A DNA stretch of 64,000 bases from Alphaproteobacteria bacterium (GCA_030746295.1 JASLMY010000001.1:1-64000), one strand, 5' to 3'; counted from the stretch's first letter, positions 53,240 to 63,603 are shown. The notes: generated from the letters alone by a model not told the origin. Translations and numbers: made by a program.

Positions 53240-54172
53240 ATGACCGTATTGCTGTTCAGTTCGAAGGAGGACCCGGTCGACCTTTGGGTGCCGGAGCTGC
53301 AGAAGAACCTGCCCGATGTAAAGATCCGCGTCGCACCCGAGTTCGGCGACAAGTCCGAGATCGAGTACGCGCTGGTCTGGAAGCCCCCGTTCGGCATGCT
53401 CGCCAGCTTGCCCAACCTGAAAGCAATCTTCTCGGTCGGTGCCGGCGCCGACCACATCCTGGCCGATCCCGAGCGGCCCCAGCACCTGCCCGTGGTGCGC
53501 ATGATCGACGACTACCTGCGCGACATGATGAGCGAGTGCGCGATCCTGGGGGTGCTGCACTTCCACCGCATGATGCCGGCCTACGAGGCCGACCGGACGG
53601 AAGAGATCTGGCAGCGTCGTTGGCCGCATTATACGCCCGACTGCACCGTCGGCGTCCTCGGCCTCGGCGCCATCGGCCGCGACATCGCGGCCAAGCTCGG
53701 CGTGCTCGGCTTTCCCGTCCACGGCTGGAGTCGGACGCCGCGCAGTGTCGCAGGCATGACCTGTCACCACGGGGCGGATGGCTTGGCGGCGATGCTGCCG
53801 CACTGCCGCTATCTCGTCTGCGTCCTGCCGCTGACCGACGAGACCCGGGGCATCATCGACGCCGCCCTGTTGGCCCAATTGCCGAACGGTGCCATCGTCG
53901 TCAACCTGGGCCGCGGCGGCCATGTCGTCGACGACGACCTCCTGGCGGCGCTCGCCACTGGCCACATCTCGGGCGCCTTTCTAGACGTCTTCAACGAAGA
54001 GCCGTTGCCCGAGGGGCATCCCTACTGGCATCACCCTCAGGTTGCGATGACACCGCACGTCGCCGGCGAGATCGTGCCCCGCTCGGCCGCCCGGACGGTG
54101 GCCGAGAACCTGCGCCGCCACCAGCGGGGCGAGGAGATGACGGGCGTGATGGATCTGACGCGCGGTTACTGA
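53240..54172 (+). CDS. D-2-hydroxyacid dehydrogenase, GhrA-like
   Basis: A 310-residue NAD(P)H enzyme. The Rossmann GLGAIG motif is at 141-146, catalytic Arg is in NLGRGG, and the catalytic His is in TPHVAGEI. Short N-terminal domain and HGWSRTPR after the nucleotide motif (Arg suggesting NADPH) fit glyoxylate/hydroxypyruvate reductase A. It would reduce glyoxylate, hydroxypyruvate or a related 2-oxoacid. It converges with the NlpC/P60 gene, overlapping it by 7 bases. Confidence 0.85.
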   Translation: MTVLLFSSKEDPVDLWVPELQKNLPDVKIRVAPEFGDKSEIEYALVWKPPFGMLASLPNLKAIFSVGAGADHILADPERPQHLPVVRMIDDYLRDMMSECAILGVLHFHRMMPAYEADRTEEIWQRRWPHYTPDCTVGVLGLGAIGRDIAAKLGVLGFPVHGWSRTPRSVAGMTCHHGADGLAAMLPHCRYLVCVLPLTDETRGIIDAALLAQLPNGAIVVNLGRGGHVVDDDLLAALATGHISGAFLDVFNEEPLPEGHPYWHHPQVAMTPHVAGEIVPRSAARTVAENLRRHQRGEEMTGVMDLTRGY

Positions 54173-55053
54173 CGGGCTTCGGCGCGCCGTTCGGAATCGG
54201 TCCAGATACGGCGGATGGTGCTGACGCCCTGACCGCTCGCATTGGCGCGGTCGAGCACCTCGCTCAGGCCTTCCACGACGACCGCCATGTGAAATGCGTT
54301 GGCGTGCAGCAAGCGCCAGCCGTCGAGGACGATGCCGGCATGGCCCGGGAAGTAGACGAGATCGCCCTGGCGCAGGTCGTCGAGGGCCTCCGCGCCGCCA
54401 ATCGCCTCGCCGACCGCCTCGGCCTGCTGGTCGGTGTCCCGGGGCGCGGCGAGGCCGGCCCGCTGCAGGCTGAGCTGGATCAGCGCCGAACAGTCGAGGC
54501 CGAGCGAGGTGCGCCCGCCCCAGAGATAGGGCACGCCCAGGAAACCGCGCGCGGTCTCGACGTAGTCCGCCGCCGTCGTCGCGACCGGCGTCAGATGCTT
54601 GGCGAAGATCCAGCCGCCGGCCGTGGTCTCTGCGAAGCCGTTCTCTTGCGCCGTGACGCGCACCCGGCATTCGAGCGACAGCCTCGCCGTCGGCGGGCAT
54701 TTCGGATCGGGTTCGGGATAGAGGTGGCTCGCCGGCACCTGGACGACGTGGCTCGGGCTCTCGACCTCGGCCTCGAGACCCGCCGCCGGCACGTAGCCGA
54801 CATAGCCGTCGGCCGCCGCCTGGCCCCAGGCCCAGCCGACGGCCTCGTCGTAGACGGTAAACCCTTCGCCCAACAAGAGCTCGGTCTCGAGGCGGGCGCC
54901 GGCCTTGGCCGTGAACGACAGGGCCAGGGCCGGCGCGCTCACTTGCCGTGCCGTGCCACTGACATATCGCGGCCGCTCGACCGTGTCTTTCAGCATCGCG
55001 GCTGCCAGGTCGTCGCGCACCGGCGTGACGCGGGGATCGAAATCCTGGCTCAT
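54166..55053 (-). CDS. NlpC/P60 peptidase with SH3-like N-terminus
   Basis: A 295-residue cysteine peptidase. Residues 30-160 form two SH3b-like units (EGFTVYDEAVGWAWGQAAADG...YVGYVPAAGL). The C-terminal NlpC/P60 domain has YLWGGRTSLGLDCSALIQ with the catalytic Cys and GHAGIV with the catalytic His. Such enzymes cut gamma-D-Glu-diamino acid bonds in peptidoglycan fragments. There is no signal peptide, so it may recycle muropeptides in the cytoplasm. Start overlaps the MarR-like stop by ATGA, and the M17 aminopeptidase gene lies just upstream. Confidence 0.87.
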   Translation of the reverse strand: MSQDFDPRVTPVRDDLAAAMLKDTVERPRYVSGTARQVSAPALALSFTAKAGARLETELLLGEGFTVYDEAVGWAWGQAAADGYVGYVPAAGLEAEVESPSHVVQVPASHLYPEPDPKCPPTARLSLECRVRVTAQENGFAETTAGGWIFAKHLTPVATTAADYVETARGFLGVPYLWGGRTSLGLDCSALIQLSLQRAGLAAPRDTDQQAEAVGEAIGGAEALDDLRQGDLVYFPGHAGIVLDGWRLLHANAFHMAVVVEGLSEVLDRANASGQGVSTIRRIWTDSERRAEARQ

Positions 55054-55391
55054 GGCTCTCGCGCGGCCTGAGCGACCAAGCCGGCGAACTCGCTCAAGAA
55101 GACCGCGCCACGGACGGTACGGTGGATCTGGACGCTGCGCCGGTCGCGCTCGTCGGGGCGGCGGCGCACGAAGTCCAACTTGCCGAGGCTGTCGAGGGCG
55201 CGGACGATCGCCGGCTTGGAGACCTTGAGATGGGCGGCGAGGCCGCGCACCGTCTGCGGCACCGGGTCCTGGTAGACGGTCAGCATCAGCGCCATCTGGC
55301 GCGCCGAGAGGTCGGGCTGCTCGGAGCGCACGCTCTCGGTCATCGCCCGGCGCCAGATCGCCAACGCTTGCCGCTCGGAGAGCTCCACCAC
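55050..55391 (-). CDS. Small MarR-like winged-helix regulator
   Basis: A 113-residue protein with a winged helix: LSARQMALMLTVYQ, then RGLAAHLKVSKPAIVRALDSLGKLDFVRRRPDERDRRSVQIHRT, where the Asp-x-Arg-Asp-Arg-Arg wing is a MarR hallmark. It is shorter than most MarR proteins and lacks much of the C-terminal dimer helix. The start is GTG at 55389-55391. It overlaps the NlpC/P60 gene and probably regulates this small cluster. Confidence 0.75.
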   Translation of the reverse strand: MVELSERQALAIWRRAMTESVRSEQPDLSARQMALMLTVYQDPVPQTVRGLAAHLKVSKPAIVRALDSLGKLDFVRRRPDERDRRSVQIHRTVRGAVFLSEFAGLVAQAAREP

Positions 55392-55478
55392 CGTGCCGGC
55401 CCCAACTCGCTCAAAATCGCATCGGTTTCGTTTCGGATACGATCTGACCTGGTAGTGAAGCGAGAATCCGCCCTGGCG

Positions 55479-56858
<1,380 letters not shown>

Positions 56859-56966
56859 GGGGGCGGTACCTCGTCTTCGGCTCTGTTTGGGGAACGAATT
56901 TCCGGGGCCTAAGATGACGCGAACGGGGGCCGGCGGAAAGAGAAAGATCACGGGAGAATCGGAATC

Positions 56967-57593
56967 ATGGCCAAGGCTACGCTCGTCATCGGCACGCCCA
57001 ATCTCTCCTCATGGTCGTTGCGCCCCTGGCTCTTGATGCGCCAGCTCGAGATCTCCTTCGAGGAAGTGCTGATCGAGCTCGACCGGCCGACGAGCAAGGC
57101 CGAGATCTTGCGCCATTCGCCGGCGGGCCGAGTGCCGGTGTTGAAGGAGGGCGGCCTCGCGATCTGGGAATCGCTCGCCATCATCGAGTATTTGGCCGAG
57201 CGGAGCCCTGAGCTCGAGGTCTGGCCCCGGGACCGGGCGGCCAGGGCCGAGGCCCGATCTTTGTCCGCCGAGATGCATTCGGGATTTGCCGCCCTTCGGG
57301 ACGAGTTGCCGCTAGAGGTCACCGCCCGCCGGCCGGGCACGACGTACTCGGCGGATGCCGCCGCCGACATCGCCCGCATCGTCGAATGCTGGGAGGCCGT
57401 GCTTGCCCGCCATCGGGGCGGTGGCGGCTTCCTCTTCGGCGCCTTCTCGGCCGCCGACGCCATGTTCGCGCCCGTGGTCAGCCGGTTCATCACCTACGAC
57501 GTGCCGCTGGGTAACGCCGCCGCTGGATACCGGGACTTGATCTGGAACCTGTCGGCGATGGCCGAATGGCGAGCCAAGGCGGGCGAGGCGTGA
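56967..57593 (+). CDS. Glutathione S-transferase
   Basis: A 208-residue GST. The N-terminal thioredoxin-like half has TPNLSSWSLRPWLLM with the catalytic Ser/Tyr region, GRVPVLKEGG (cis-Pro) and WESLAIIEYLAER (Glu-Ser gamma-glutamyl contact). The C-terminal helical half has FLFGAFSAADAMFAPVVSRF. The motifs suggest a zeta/beta-like bacterial GST. It is divergent from the M17 gene and convergent with the TAXI protein gene. Confidence 0.87.
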   Translation: MAKATLVIGTPNLSSWSLRPWLLMRQLEISFEEVLIELDRPTSKAEILRHSPAGRVPVLKEGGLAIWESLAIIEYLAERSPELEVWPRDRAARAEARSLSAEMHSGFAALRDELPLEVTARRPGTTYSADAAADIARIVECWEAVLARHRGGGGFLFGAFSAADAMFAPVVSRFITYDVPLGNAAAGYRDLIWNLSAMAEWRAKAGEA

Positions 57594-57596
57594 GTT

Positions 57597-58610
57597 TCAG
57601 TTGAGCAGTTTACGCTCGCGGTAGAAGCGCTGGGCGCCCTCGTGCAGCGGAACGGCCAGGCGGTCGAGCGCGCTTTCGATGCGGATGCGGCGTCCCTTCG
57701 GATGACCGCCGTCCAGGAGCTTGCGGTTGCCGGGGTTCCAAAGCGCCTTGGTGATCCGATAGATGAGGTCGGCGTCGATCGTGGCCGAGGTCAGCCAATG
57801 CGCGTCGACCCCGATCGTCGCTTTGGAACCGATTCCCTTGTAGGCGCCCGCGGGAATTCTCTGGGTTCGAAAGTAGGGATATTCGGCCAGCAGCGCGTCG
57901 GCCGCGGCGCCGCGGATCGACAGCAGATCGACGATGCCGTCGTCGGCGAGATCCGTTACCACCGGCATCGGATAACCGTCGATCACGATCATCGCGTCGA
58001 GCTGGCCGGCCCGGATCCGATCCGCCGCCCGCGCCGGATCGTCATACTCCTTGATGATCTGATCGCCGCTGATGGCGTGGGCGGCGAGCACCGCCAGCGC
58101 CCGCTCCGCGGTCCCGCCCTGACGGGTGCCGAGCGAGATTCGCCGCCCGGCGAGATCGGCGAAATCGCGGATCCCGCTCTCGCGCCGAATCACGACCTGC
58201 ACGCTTTCCGAATAGAGGTTGGCGATCGCGCGCAAGTTGTCGACCGGACCGGTGCCCCTGAAGGGACCGCTGCCGAGGTAGGCCAAATGCGCCAGGTCGG
58301 CTTGGACGAAGCCCGAATCGACCTGGCCGCGATCGATCATCTGAATGTTCTGCAGCGCCCCTTGGGTGCTGTGGGCGACGGCGATCAGTCCCGGCACGCC
58401 GCAGCTACCGCCTTCCGCGCATGTACGTGAGCCCGGCGGGTTGGTGATCGCGCTGGCGATCAGCCGCCCGATGGGGAAGTAGCTGCCGACGGTATTGCCG
58501 GTAGCGATCTGGAAGAACTTGACCGTCTGGGCCTCGACCTTCGGGACGATCAGTCCGGCGATGAGGACGAGGACGACGGCGCTGACGCAATGGGATACCG
58601 GCCTGGGCAT
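57597..58610 (-). CDS. TAXI-family TRAP transporter binding protein
   Basis: A 337-residue periplasmic protein. Signal peptide MPRPVSHCVSAVVLVLIAGL, with cleavage probably after VEA. IATGNTVGSYFPIGRLIASAI and SGFVQADLAHLAYLG are TAXI hallmarks, and ISLGTRQGGTAERALAVL follows. It binds a small carboxylate for a TRAP importer. The fused DctQM membrane partner is not in the window. An upstream in-frame extension lies in an unrelated antisense frame and is rejected. Confidence 0.87.
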   Translation of the reverse strand: MPRPVSHCVSAVVLVLIAGLIVPKVEAQTVKFFQIATGNTVGSYFPIGRLIASAITNPPGSRTCAEGGSCGVPGLIAVAHSTQGALQNIQMIDRGQVDSGFVQADLAHLAYLGSGPFRGTGPVDNLRAIANLYSESVQVVIRRESGIRDFADLAGRRISLGTRQGGTAERALAVLAAHAISGDQIIKEYDDPARAADRIRAGQLDAMIVIDGYPMPVVTDLADDGIVDLLSIRGAAADALLAEYPYFRTQRIPAGAYKGIGSKATIGVDAHWLTSATIDADLIYRITKALWNPGNRKLLDGGHPKGRRIRIESALDRLAVPLHEGAQRFYRERKLLN

Positions 58611-58742
58611 GGCGCCCTTGTATACGCCCAAGCGATTCCGAGACCAAGAGGGTGATTTAACGGCGCGAGACCGAGGCTTGACAGCAGGACCGCCACTGTC
58701 AATCTGACTCCCGGCCCCGCAACCTTTCGAGCCATCCGAGCC

Positions 58743-59213
58743 GTGACCACGGAACAAGACGACTCCACGACCATCGACTATGTCCGCGGCCTGGTCCGCG
58801 ACGGCATCCCCCATGTCCGACATCTCGCCATCGACGTCGAGGCAGCAGCAAAGGGCAGGCTGACGCTCCGCCTCGACTATCAGGAGCGGCTGGTCGGCAA
58901 CCCGGAGAACGGCGTTCTGCACGGCGGCGCGATCACGGTGCTGATGGACACGGTCAGCGGCCTGGCCGTGATCACGGCGCTGCCTGCCCCGGCGCCGATG
59001 GCGACCCTCGACCTCCGGATCGACTACCTGAGGCCGGCGAGTCCCGGGCAGGCGGTCCTCGGGCACGCCCACTGCTTCAAGCTGACCCGCAGCGTCGCCT
59101 TCACCCGAGGCTTCGCCTACCAGGACGACGAGAACGACCCGATCGCCCACTGCACCGGCGCCTTCATGCTGGCGACGGCCGGCGAAGCGGTGCCGTTCGT
59201 GACAGGTAGTTAG
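58743..59213 (+). CDS. PaaI-family hotdog thioesterase (copy 1)
   Basis: A 156-residue single-domain hotdog protein. NPENGVLHGGAITVLMDTVSGLAV has the family His-Gly-Gly and Asp of the active site, followed by LDLRIDYLRPASPGQ. It should hydrolyse acyl-CoA esters. The start is a GTG at 58743. It is 2 bases ahead of a second thioesterase gene, and the two probably act as a pair or a heteromer. Confidence 0.85.
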   Translation: MTTEQDDSTTIDYVRGLVRDGIPHVRHLAIDVEAAAKGRLTLRLDYQERLVGNPENGVLHGGAITVLMDTVSGLAVITALPAPAPMATLDLRIDYLRPASPGQAVLGHAHCFKLTRSVAFTRGFAYQDDENDPIAHCTGAFMLATAGEAVPFVTGS

Positions 59214-59215
59214 AG

Positions 59216-59659
59216 ATGGCTGAGTCGGTACGCCTCGCCGAGATGATGCGCCGGGCACGCGGGCGGGACGACCTCGCGGCCCTCCACCAGGCCATTCCCT
59301 ACCACCGTTTCCTCGGTCTCGAGATGCGGGAGACCGAGGCAGGCCCGGTGCTGGTGATGCCCTACCACGACAAGCTGATCGGCAATCCGACCCTGCCGGC
59401 GCTGCACGGCGGCGTCACCGGCGCGCTTCTCGAATGCACCGCCATCGCCACCGCGATCACCGAGGTCGAGACCGCCGATCTGCCCAAGATCGTCAACATC
59501 GCGATCGACTATCTGAGACCGGGCCGTCCGCTCGACACCTTTGCCCGCGGCCGGATCACGCGCCAGGGCCGGCGCGTCGTCAACGTTCAGGCATTGGCCT
59601 GGCAACGACGGCAGGAAGAGCCGATCGCGACAGCGAGCGCCCACTTCCTGATCGCCTGA
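59216..59659 (+). CDS. PaaI-family hotdog thioesterase (copy 2)
   Basis: A 147-residue hotdog protein. NPTLPALHGGVTGALLECTAIATAI carries the His-Gly-Gly; the acidic residue is Glu in place of the Asp of copy 1. NIAIDYLRPGRPLDTFARG follows. It is immediately downstream of copy 1. The two are diverged, not a recent duplication. Confidence 0.83.
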   Translation: MAESVRLAEMMRRARGRDDLAALHQAIPYHRFLGLEMRETEAGPVLVMPYHDKLIGNPTLPALHGGVTGALLECTAIATAITEVETADLPKIVNIAIDYLRPGRPLDTFARGRITRQGRRVVNVQALAWQRRQEEPIATASAHFLIA

Positions 59660-59738
59660 TGGCGCCGACAACGGGCTTGGGTTCCGGCGTCCACCCGCAT
59701 AGTCTTGGGTGAATGATGGTTTGACGGGAGGGTATGTG

Positions 59739-60638
59739 ATGGCGGCAGGCAAGACGTTCGAGGTTGGCGAGATCGGCGGTATCATTCCGCCGATGGCGAC
59801 CCCCTTCACGGCCAAGGGCGAGGTCGACGAGGCCGCCTTTCGGCGCCAGGCGCGGTTCCTGATCGAGGCCGGCGTGCACGGCCTCGCGGTCGGCGGCAGC
59901 ACCGGCGAGGGCCACGCGTTGGAGCGCGAGGAGTGCCGTCGCCTGCTCGAGGTCGCGGTCGAGGAGGCGGCGGGCCGGGTGCCAATCGTCGCCGGCATCA
60001 TCGTCGATTCGACCCGCGAGGCGGTGGCCCGCGGCCAGGACGCCAAGGCGGCCGGTGCCTCGGCCCTGCAGATCACGCCGGTGCACTACCTCTTCCGCCC
60101 CGACGATGCCCACATGGAAGAGCATTTCCGCACCGTCGGCCGCGCCGTGCGGGCGCCGATCTTCATCTATAACGTCGTCCCCTGGACCTATCTCTCGCCG
60201 GCGCTCCTGGTCCGGATCATGCGCCGTGTGCCCGAGGTCGTGGGCGTCAAGCAGAGCGCCGGCGATTTGAAGCTCTTCGCCGACCTGATCCAGACGACGC
60301 CCCGCGGCACGCGGATCTTCTCGGCCGTCGATGCGCTGATGTACCCCTCCTTCACGCTGGGCGCGCATGGCGCCATCGCCGCCATCCTGACCGCGGCACC
60401 TCATGCTTGCGTGCAACTCTGGGAATCGGTCCAGGCCGGCGACCATCGGACGGCGCTTCGCCTGCACCGCCGGCTGCTGCGGCTCTGGAACGCGATGATC
60501 GACGACAACCTGCCGGCGGCGGTGAAATGTGCGCTGACGCTGCAGGGCGTCAAAGGCGGCTATCCCAGGGCGCCGATGCCGGTCGCCTCGGCCAAGCAGC
60601 AACGCGACATCGCCCGCACCCTGAAGCCACTCACTTGA
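59739..60638 (+). CDS. Dihydrodipicolinate synthase/N-acetylneuraminate lyase family aldolase
   Basis: A 299-residue Schiff-base aldolase. GGSTGEG at 52-58 binds the keto acid, Tyr144 is in IFIYNVVPW and Lys171 in VVGVKQSAGDL forms the Schiff base. This is the DapA/NanA fold. The neighbourhood lacks lysine genes, so it may be a catabolic aldolase or dehydratase. The ATG at 59739 is preceded by GGGAGGG. I cannot assign the substrate. Confidence 0.85.
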   Translation: MAAGKTFEVGEIGGIIPPMATPFTAKGEVDEAAFRRQARFLIEAGVHGLAVGGSTGEGHALEREECRRLLEVAVEEAAGRVPIVAGIIVDSTREAVARGQDAKAAGASALQITPVHYLFRPDDAHMEEHFRTVGRAVRAPIFIYNVVPWTYLSPALLVRIMRRVPEVVGVKQSAGDLKLFADLIQTTPRGTRIFSAVDALMYPSFTLGAHGAIAAILTAAPHACVQLWESVQAGDHRTALRLHRRLLRLWNAMIDDNLPAAVKCALTLQGVKGGYPRAPMPVASAKQQRDIARTLKPLT

Positions 60639-60680
60639 GGCGCTTGCCGGACGGTGCCGTCGGGCCCTTTAACGGCCGGC

Positions 60681-61355
60681 ATGGCGATGTGGACATCCGG
60701 TAAACCAGTCGAGATCGAGACCGAGCGTGTGTTGCTTAGGTCCATGCAAGCCGACGACGTGACCGACCGCTTCGTGGGATGGTTCGGTGATCCGCTGGTC
60801 ATGGCGAACGTCGCCATGCGGATGAATGCAGGGCGGCGGGGTCTCCTGCGTTATCTCTCGAGCTTCGACAATGCCTCGAAGTTCCTATTTGGTATCTGGT
60901 TGAAGGACACCGGCCAGCAGATCGGCTGGGCCAGGATCCAGATCCCTCCCGAAAAACGGTATGGCATCACGACCACGGTCATCGGTGAGCGCGACTATTG
61001 GGGTCGGGGTCTCGGCTACGAGATCCGCGCGGCCATGATAGCGTTCATGTTCGATAGCCTGGGGCTGGACAAGGTCGTCAATACCGCCTACGCCGAGTCC
61101 GAGAGCACCCATGCGCTCAACCAGAAACTCGGCTTTCGCCGCGAGCGTGTCCTGCGCAACCACGAGCGCGGCCATGACGGCAATTGGCGGGATGTCTTCA
61201 TCTACGGGCTGTTGGCCGATGAATGGCGCGCCCGTAGAGAAGGGCGGAATCCAGACCTTCACCGGCGGCGCCGGCTACGCGTATCGCTGCGGCCGCGGGC
61301 GGGCGGCGGGGCCGGCGATCCAACGCCGCGCCCCAAAGTTCGAGACCGGAATTGA
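60681..61355 (+). CDS. GNAT-family N-acetyltransferase, RimJ/RimL-like
   Basis: A 224-residue protein. ETERVLLRSMQADDV opens the fold. The acetyl-CoA loop is RDYWGRGLGYEIRAAM, and ALNQKLGFRRERVLRNHERGHDGNWRDVFIYGLLADEW is the RimJ/RimL C-terminal strand. About 45 Arg/Pro-rich residues then follow that are not part of the family and may reflect read-through or a frame change near 61230. The start is uncertain between nearby ATGs at 60681 and 60687. Confidence 0.75.
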   Translation: MAMWTSGKPVEIETERVLLRSMQADDVTDRFVGWFGDPLVMANVAMRMNAGRRGLLRYLSSFDNASKFLFGIWLKDTGQQIGWARIQIPPEKRYGITTTVIGERDYWGRGLGYEIRAAMIAFMFDSLGLDKVVNTAYAESESTHALNQKLGFRRERVLRNHERGHDGNWRDVFIYGLLADEWRARREGRNPDLHRRRRLRVSLRPRAGGGAGDPTPRPKVRDRN

Positions 61356-61412
61356 TCCACCTGGAATAGCGCCGCCGCCGTCGGCGCCCGACAGCGCCAA
61401 GCCATTCGAGGA

Positions 61413-62597
61413 CTAACAATCCGACATCTGCAACCGTAGACAACCATTGTCGTTGACGACGCGGGTTCCGAGCCTCGCACCTTCACGGTTGAGGATTTCC
61501 TCCAGGCGGCCGGCGTCGTTGTCGTCGGCCCGACGGACCTTTAGACGGCACATGCCGGTCGGCTGCATACGCAGTTCGACGAGCCGCCCGTCCGTAGCGG
61601 AAAGGCGGGCGAAGTAGATCAGTCCCAGGTCCGGCGCGAAGGGTTCCTGTTCCGGCGTCTTGGGGATGCCTTCGTAGTCGTTGATGAGGTCGCCGCAGCC
61701 GTAAAGGATCAGCTTGCCGTTATAGGCCTCGATGCCCCTGACGTGGTGCGAGGAGTGACCGTGAACCAAGTCCACGCCGGCATCGTCGATTAGCCGTCGG
61801 GCGAAGGCGCGCTGGTTCTTCTCGAATTCGTGGCCCCAGTTCGGACCCCAGTGGATGGACGCGACCGCGACGTCGCCCGCCCGTTTGACAGCCGTAATTC
61901 GTCGCTGCACATAGGCCAGCCAGCGTTCGGTCAGGCGGACGAGATTGACGCCTGGTCTTTGCCGGCTGGCGGCCCATAGTGATGCGACGCCGCTCGACGG
62001 TGTCGCTAGAGAGACCACGATCACCCGGCCCCCGTCGGGGAGGCTCAGAACCGCGGGCGCACCCGCCTGCTCGCGATTTCTCCCGGCGCCCGCGTGCGCG
62101 ATGCCGGCGCGATCCAGGGTGTCGATGGTGTCTTCGAGGCCCGGATAGCCCCAATCGAGAACGTGATTGTTGGCGAGCGAGCAGAAGTCGATGCGCGCGC
62201 GGGTCAGCACGTCGGCGTTCCGCGGATGCATGCGGTAGTGGATCCCTTTCCGGGGCCAGGGCCGGCCGCGGGCGGTAATGGCGGTTTCCAGGTTGATGAG
62301 CCTGAGGTCGGGGTTCGAGGAATCGAAGACCGCCAGGGCGTCACCCCAGACGTATTCCGCGGCCCGATCGTCCGGAGCGGGCCCGTGCTTTCTCTCCGCC
62401 AGATCGACATAGCCGCGGGCGGACGTGATACCGCGCCGGTTGACCGGTATCGACGGATCGCCCGGATGGGGCAACAGCTGGTCGATGCCGCGACCCAGCA
62501 TGACGTCGCCGCACAACACCAGCCCGACGTCAGCCGACGTCGATTGCGTCCCGGGTCGCTTCGGTTGTCGGCTGACTTTCGCGACCAGAGCAGCCAT
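61413..62597 (-). CDS. CapA/PgsA-family metallophosphatase-like protein
   Basis: A 394-residue protein of the poly-gamma-glutamate capsule family. CGDVMLGRGIDQLLP (metal-site Asp), FCSLANNHVLDWG (Asn-His) and HWGPNWGHEF with GHSSHHVRG (His) are metal-ligand motifs. Members bind metals in a calcineurin-like fold, and most lack a known substrate. No cap/pgs biosynthesis genes or signal peptide are present, so a capsule role is not shown. Its start lies 73 bases from the first of the palindromes flanking the RAYT gene. Confidence 0.83.
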   Translation of the reverse strand: MAALVAKVSRQPKRPGTQSTSADVGLVLCGDVMLGRGIDQLLPHPGDPSIPVNRRGITSARGYVDLAERKHGPAPDDRAAEYVWGDALAVFDSSNPDLRLINLETAITARGRPWPRKGIHYRMHPRNADVLTRARIDFCSLANNHVLDWGYPGLEDTIDTLDRAGIAHAGAGRNREQAGAPAVLSLPDGGRVIVVSLATPSSGVASLWAASRQRPGVNLVRLTERWLAYVQRRITAVKRAGDVAVASIHWGPNWGHEFEKNQRAFARRLIDDAGVDLVHGHSSHHVRGIEAYNGKLILYGCGDLINDYEGIPKTPEQEPFAPDLGLIYFARLSATDGRLVELRMQPTGMCRLKVRRADDNDAGRLEEILNREGARLGTRVVNDNGCLRLQMSDC

Positions 62598-62669
62598 TCA
62601 AGGACTCCGCGGCAGCTTCGAGACCGCTCCGGACCACTCGACCGCTCCCGGTCGCGCCGCCGTTGTCTA

Positions 62670-62688
62670 AAACGTGTCAGACACGTTT
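62670..62688. repeat. Palindrome, RAYT-flanking copy 1
   Basis: AAACGTGTCAGACACGTTT is a perfect 19-base palindrome (9-base arms, centre A). It is the best match of five related copies that flank the tyrosine transposase gene, two upstream and three downstream. It lies 73 bases from the capA-like start. Confidence 0.85.
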
Positions 62689-62693
62689 ATCAG

Positions 62694-62717
62694 GATTCGT
62701 GGCGAGCCACCAGAATT
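62694..62717. repeat. Hairpin between copies 1 and 2
   Basis: A hairpin with the core GTGGC-GA-GCCAC, extended by GATTC/GAATTC, fills the interval between the first two palindromes. The interval downstream has a different hairpin at the equivalent place (63605-63626), suggesting a composite element on each side. Confidence 0.6.
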
Positions 62718-62744
62718 CATAACCTCGAGCCAAAGTCATGCTAT

Positions 62745-62765
62745 AAATCGTGTCTGACACATTTT
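62745..62765. repeat. Palindrome, RAYT-flanking copy 2
   Basis: The 11-base core is GTGTCTGACAC (62750-62760), flanked by AAATC and ATTTT. The centre is T, so it is in the inverse orientation to copy 1, and the centres are 76 bases apart. The arms are shorter than in copy 1. Confidence 0.8.
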
Positions 62766-62815
62766 AGGCGGGCAACGCGATCTGACGCCCGGAGCGAGAC
62801 GAAGGCGAGGGCTGG

Positions 62816-63520
62816 ATGGGCCGATTTCCCCGCTACAACTTGCCAGGGGTGCCGCAGCACCTGATTCAGCGCGGCGTCAACCGCGCCCCGGTATTCTTCG
62901 ACGACGACGACCGCCGCCACTATCTCGACTGCCTAGCCGAGACCGGGCCGCGTTTCGGCCTCGCCGTGCACGCCTATGTGCTGATGGGAAACCATGTCCA
63001 CCTCCTGCTGACCCCGGCCGCCGCCGACAGCTTGCCGCGCGGGCTGCAATCGCTCAATCGTCGTCACGTCGGCCGTGTCAACCGGCGCCATGGGCGCAGC
63101 GGTACGCTTTGGGAGGGCCGCTATCGGGCGACCGTGATCGATAGCGAGCGCTATCTCCTGGCCTGCATGCGCTATATCGATCTGAACCCGGTTCGCGCCG
63201 GGCTGGCGGCGGTGCCGCGCGACTACCCCTGGTCGAGCTACCGTCATCTCGGGCACGGCGAGCCGAGCCTGATCGTCACCCCGCATCTCCTCTATGAGGC
63301 CCTCGGCGGAAGCGCGAGCGAGCGACGGCGGGCCTATCGGCGACTGGTTCGCCAGGCCCTGGAGCCCGGCCTGGTGGCGACGTTGCGTCAGGCGACCAAC
63401 GCCGGTTGGGCGCTTGGCGACGACGTCTTCCAGGAGCGGGTCGCGCGGCGCACCGGCCACCGGGTGACGCCGCTGCCGCGCGGTCGGCGACCGAGCGACT
63501 CGCCCGCCAAGTCGCGCTGA
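62816..63520 (+). CDS. REP-associated tyrosine transposase (RAYT, Y1 type)
   Basis: A 234-residue single-strand DNA transposase of the IS200/IS605-related Y1 family. The HUH metal motif is His60-Val-His62 in MGNHVHLLL. LWEGRYRA and YLLACMRYIDLNPVRAGL follow, with the nucleophile probably Tyr120 (or Tyr113). RAYTs mobilise REP palindromes rather than themselves. The gene stands between two palindromes upstream and three downstream, which are its likely substrates. C-terminal Arg/Pro-rich tail of about 20 residues is unremarkable. GAGGG lies near the ATG. Confidence 0.92.
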   Translation: MGRFPRYNLPGVPQHLIQRGVNRAPVFFDDDDRRHYLDCLAETGPRFGLAVHAYVLMGNHVHLLLTPAAADSLPRGLQSLNRRHVGRVNRRHGRSGTLWEGRYRATVIDSERYLLACMRYIDLNPVRAGLAAVPRDYPWSSYRHLGHGEPSLIVTPHLLYEALGGSASERRRAYRRLVRQALEPGLVATLRQATNAGWALGDDVFQERVARRTGHRVTPLPRGRRPSDSPAKSR

Positions 63521-63590
63521 GCCGCCGCCGGCCTTGCCAGCGCGTGCGCCCGGTGTTCCTGCCGCATGAGCCGACGTTGATCGCATAAAC

Positions 63591-63603
63591 CGCGTCAGAC
63601 ACG
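63591..63603. repeat. Palindrome, RAYT-flanking copy 3
   Basis: CGCGTCAGACACG, core GCGTCAGACAC, one mismatch from the consensus. It lies 71 bases after the transposase stop and has the copy-1 orientation (centre A). A hairpin CCAACG-N10-CGTTGG follows at 63605-63626. Confidence 0.75.
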
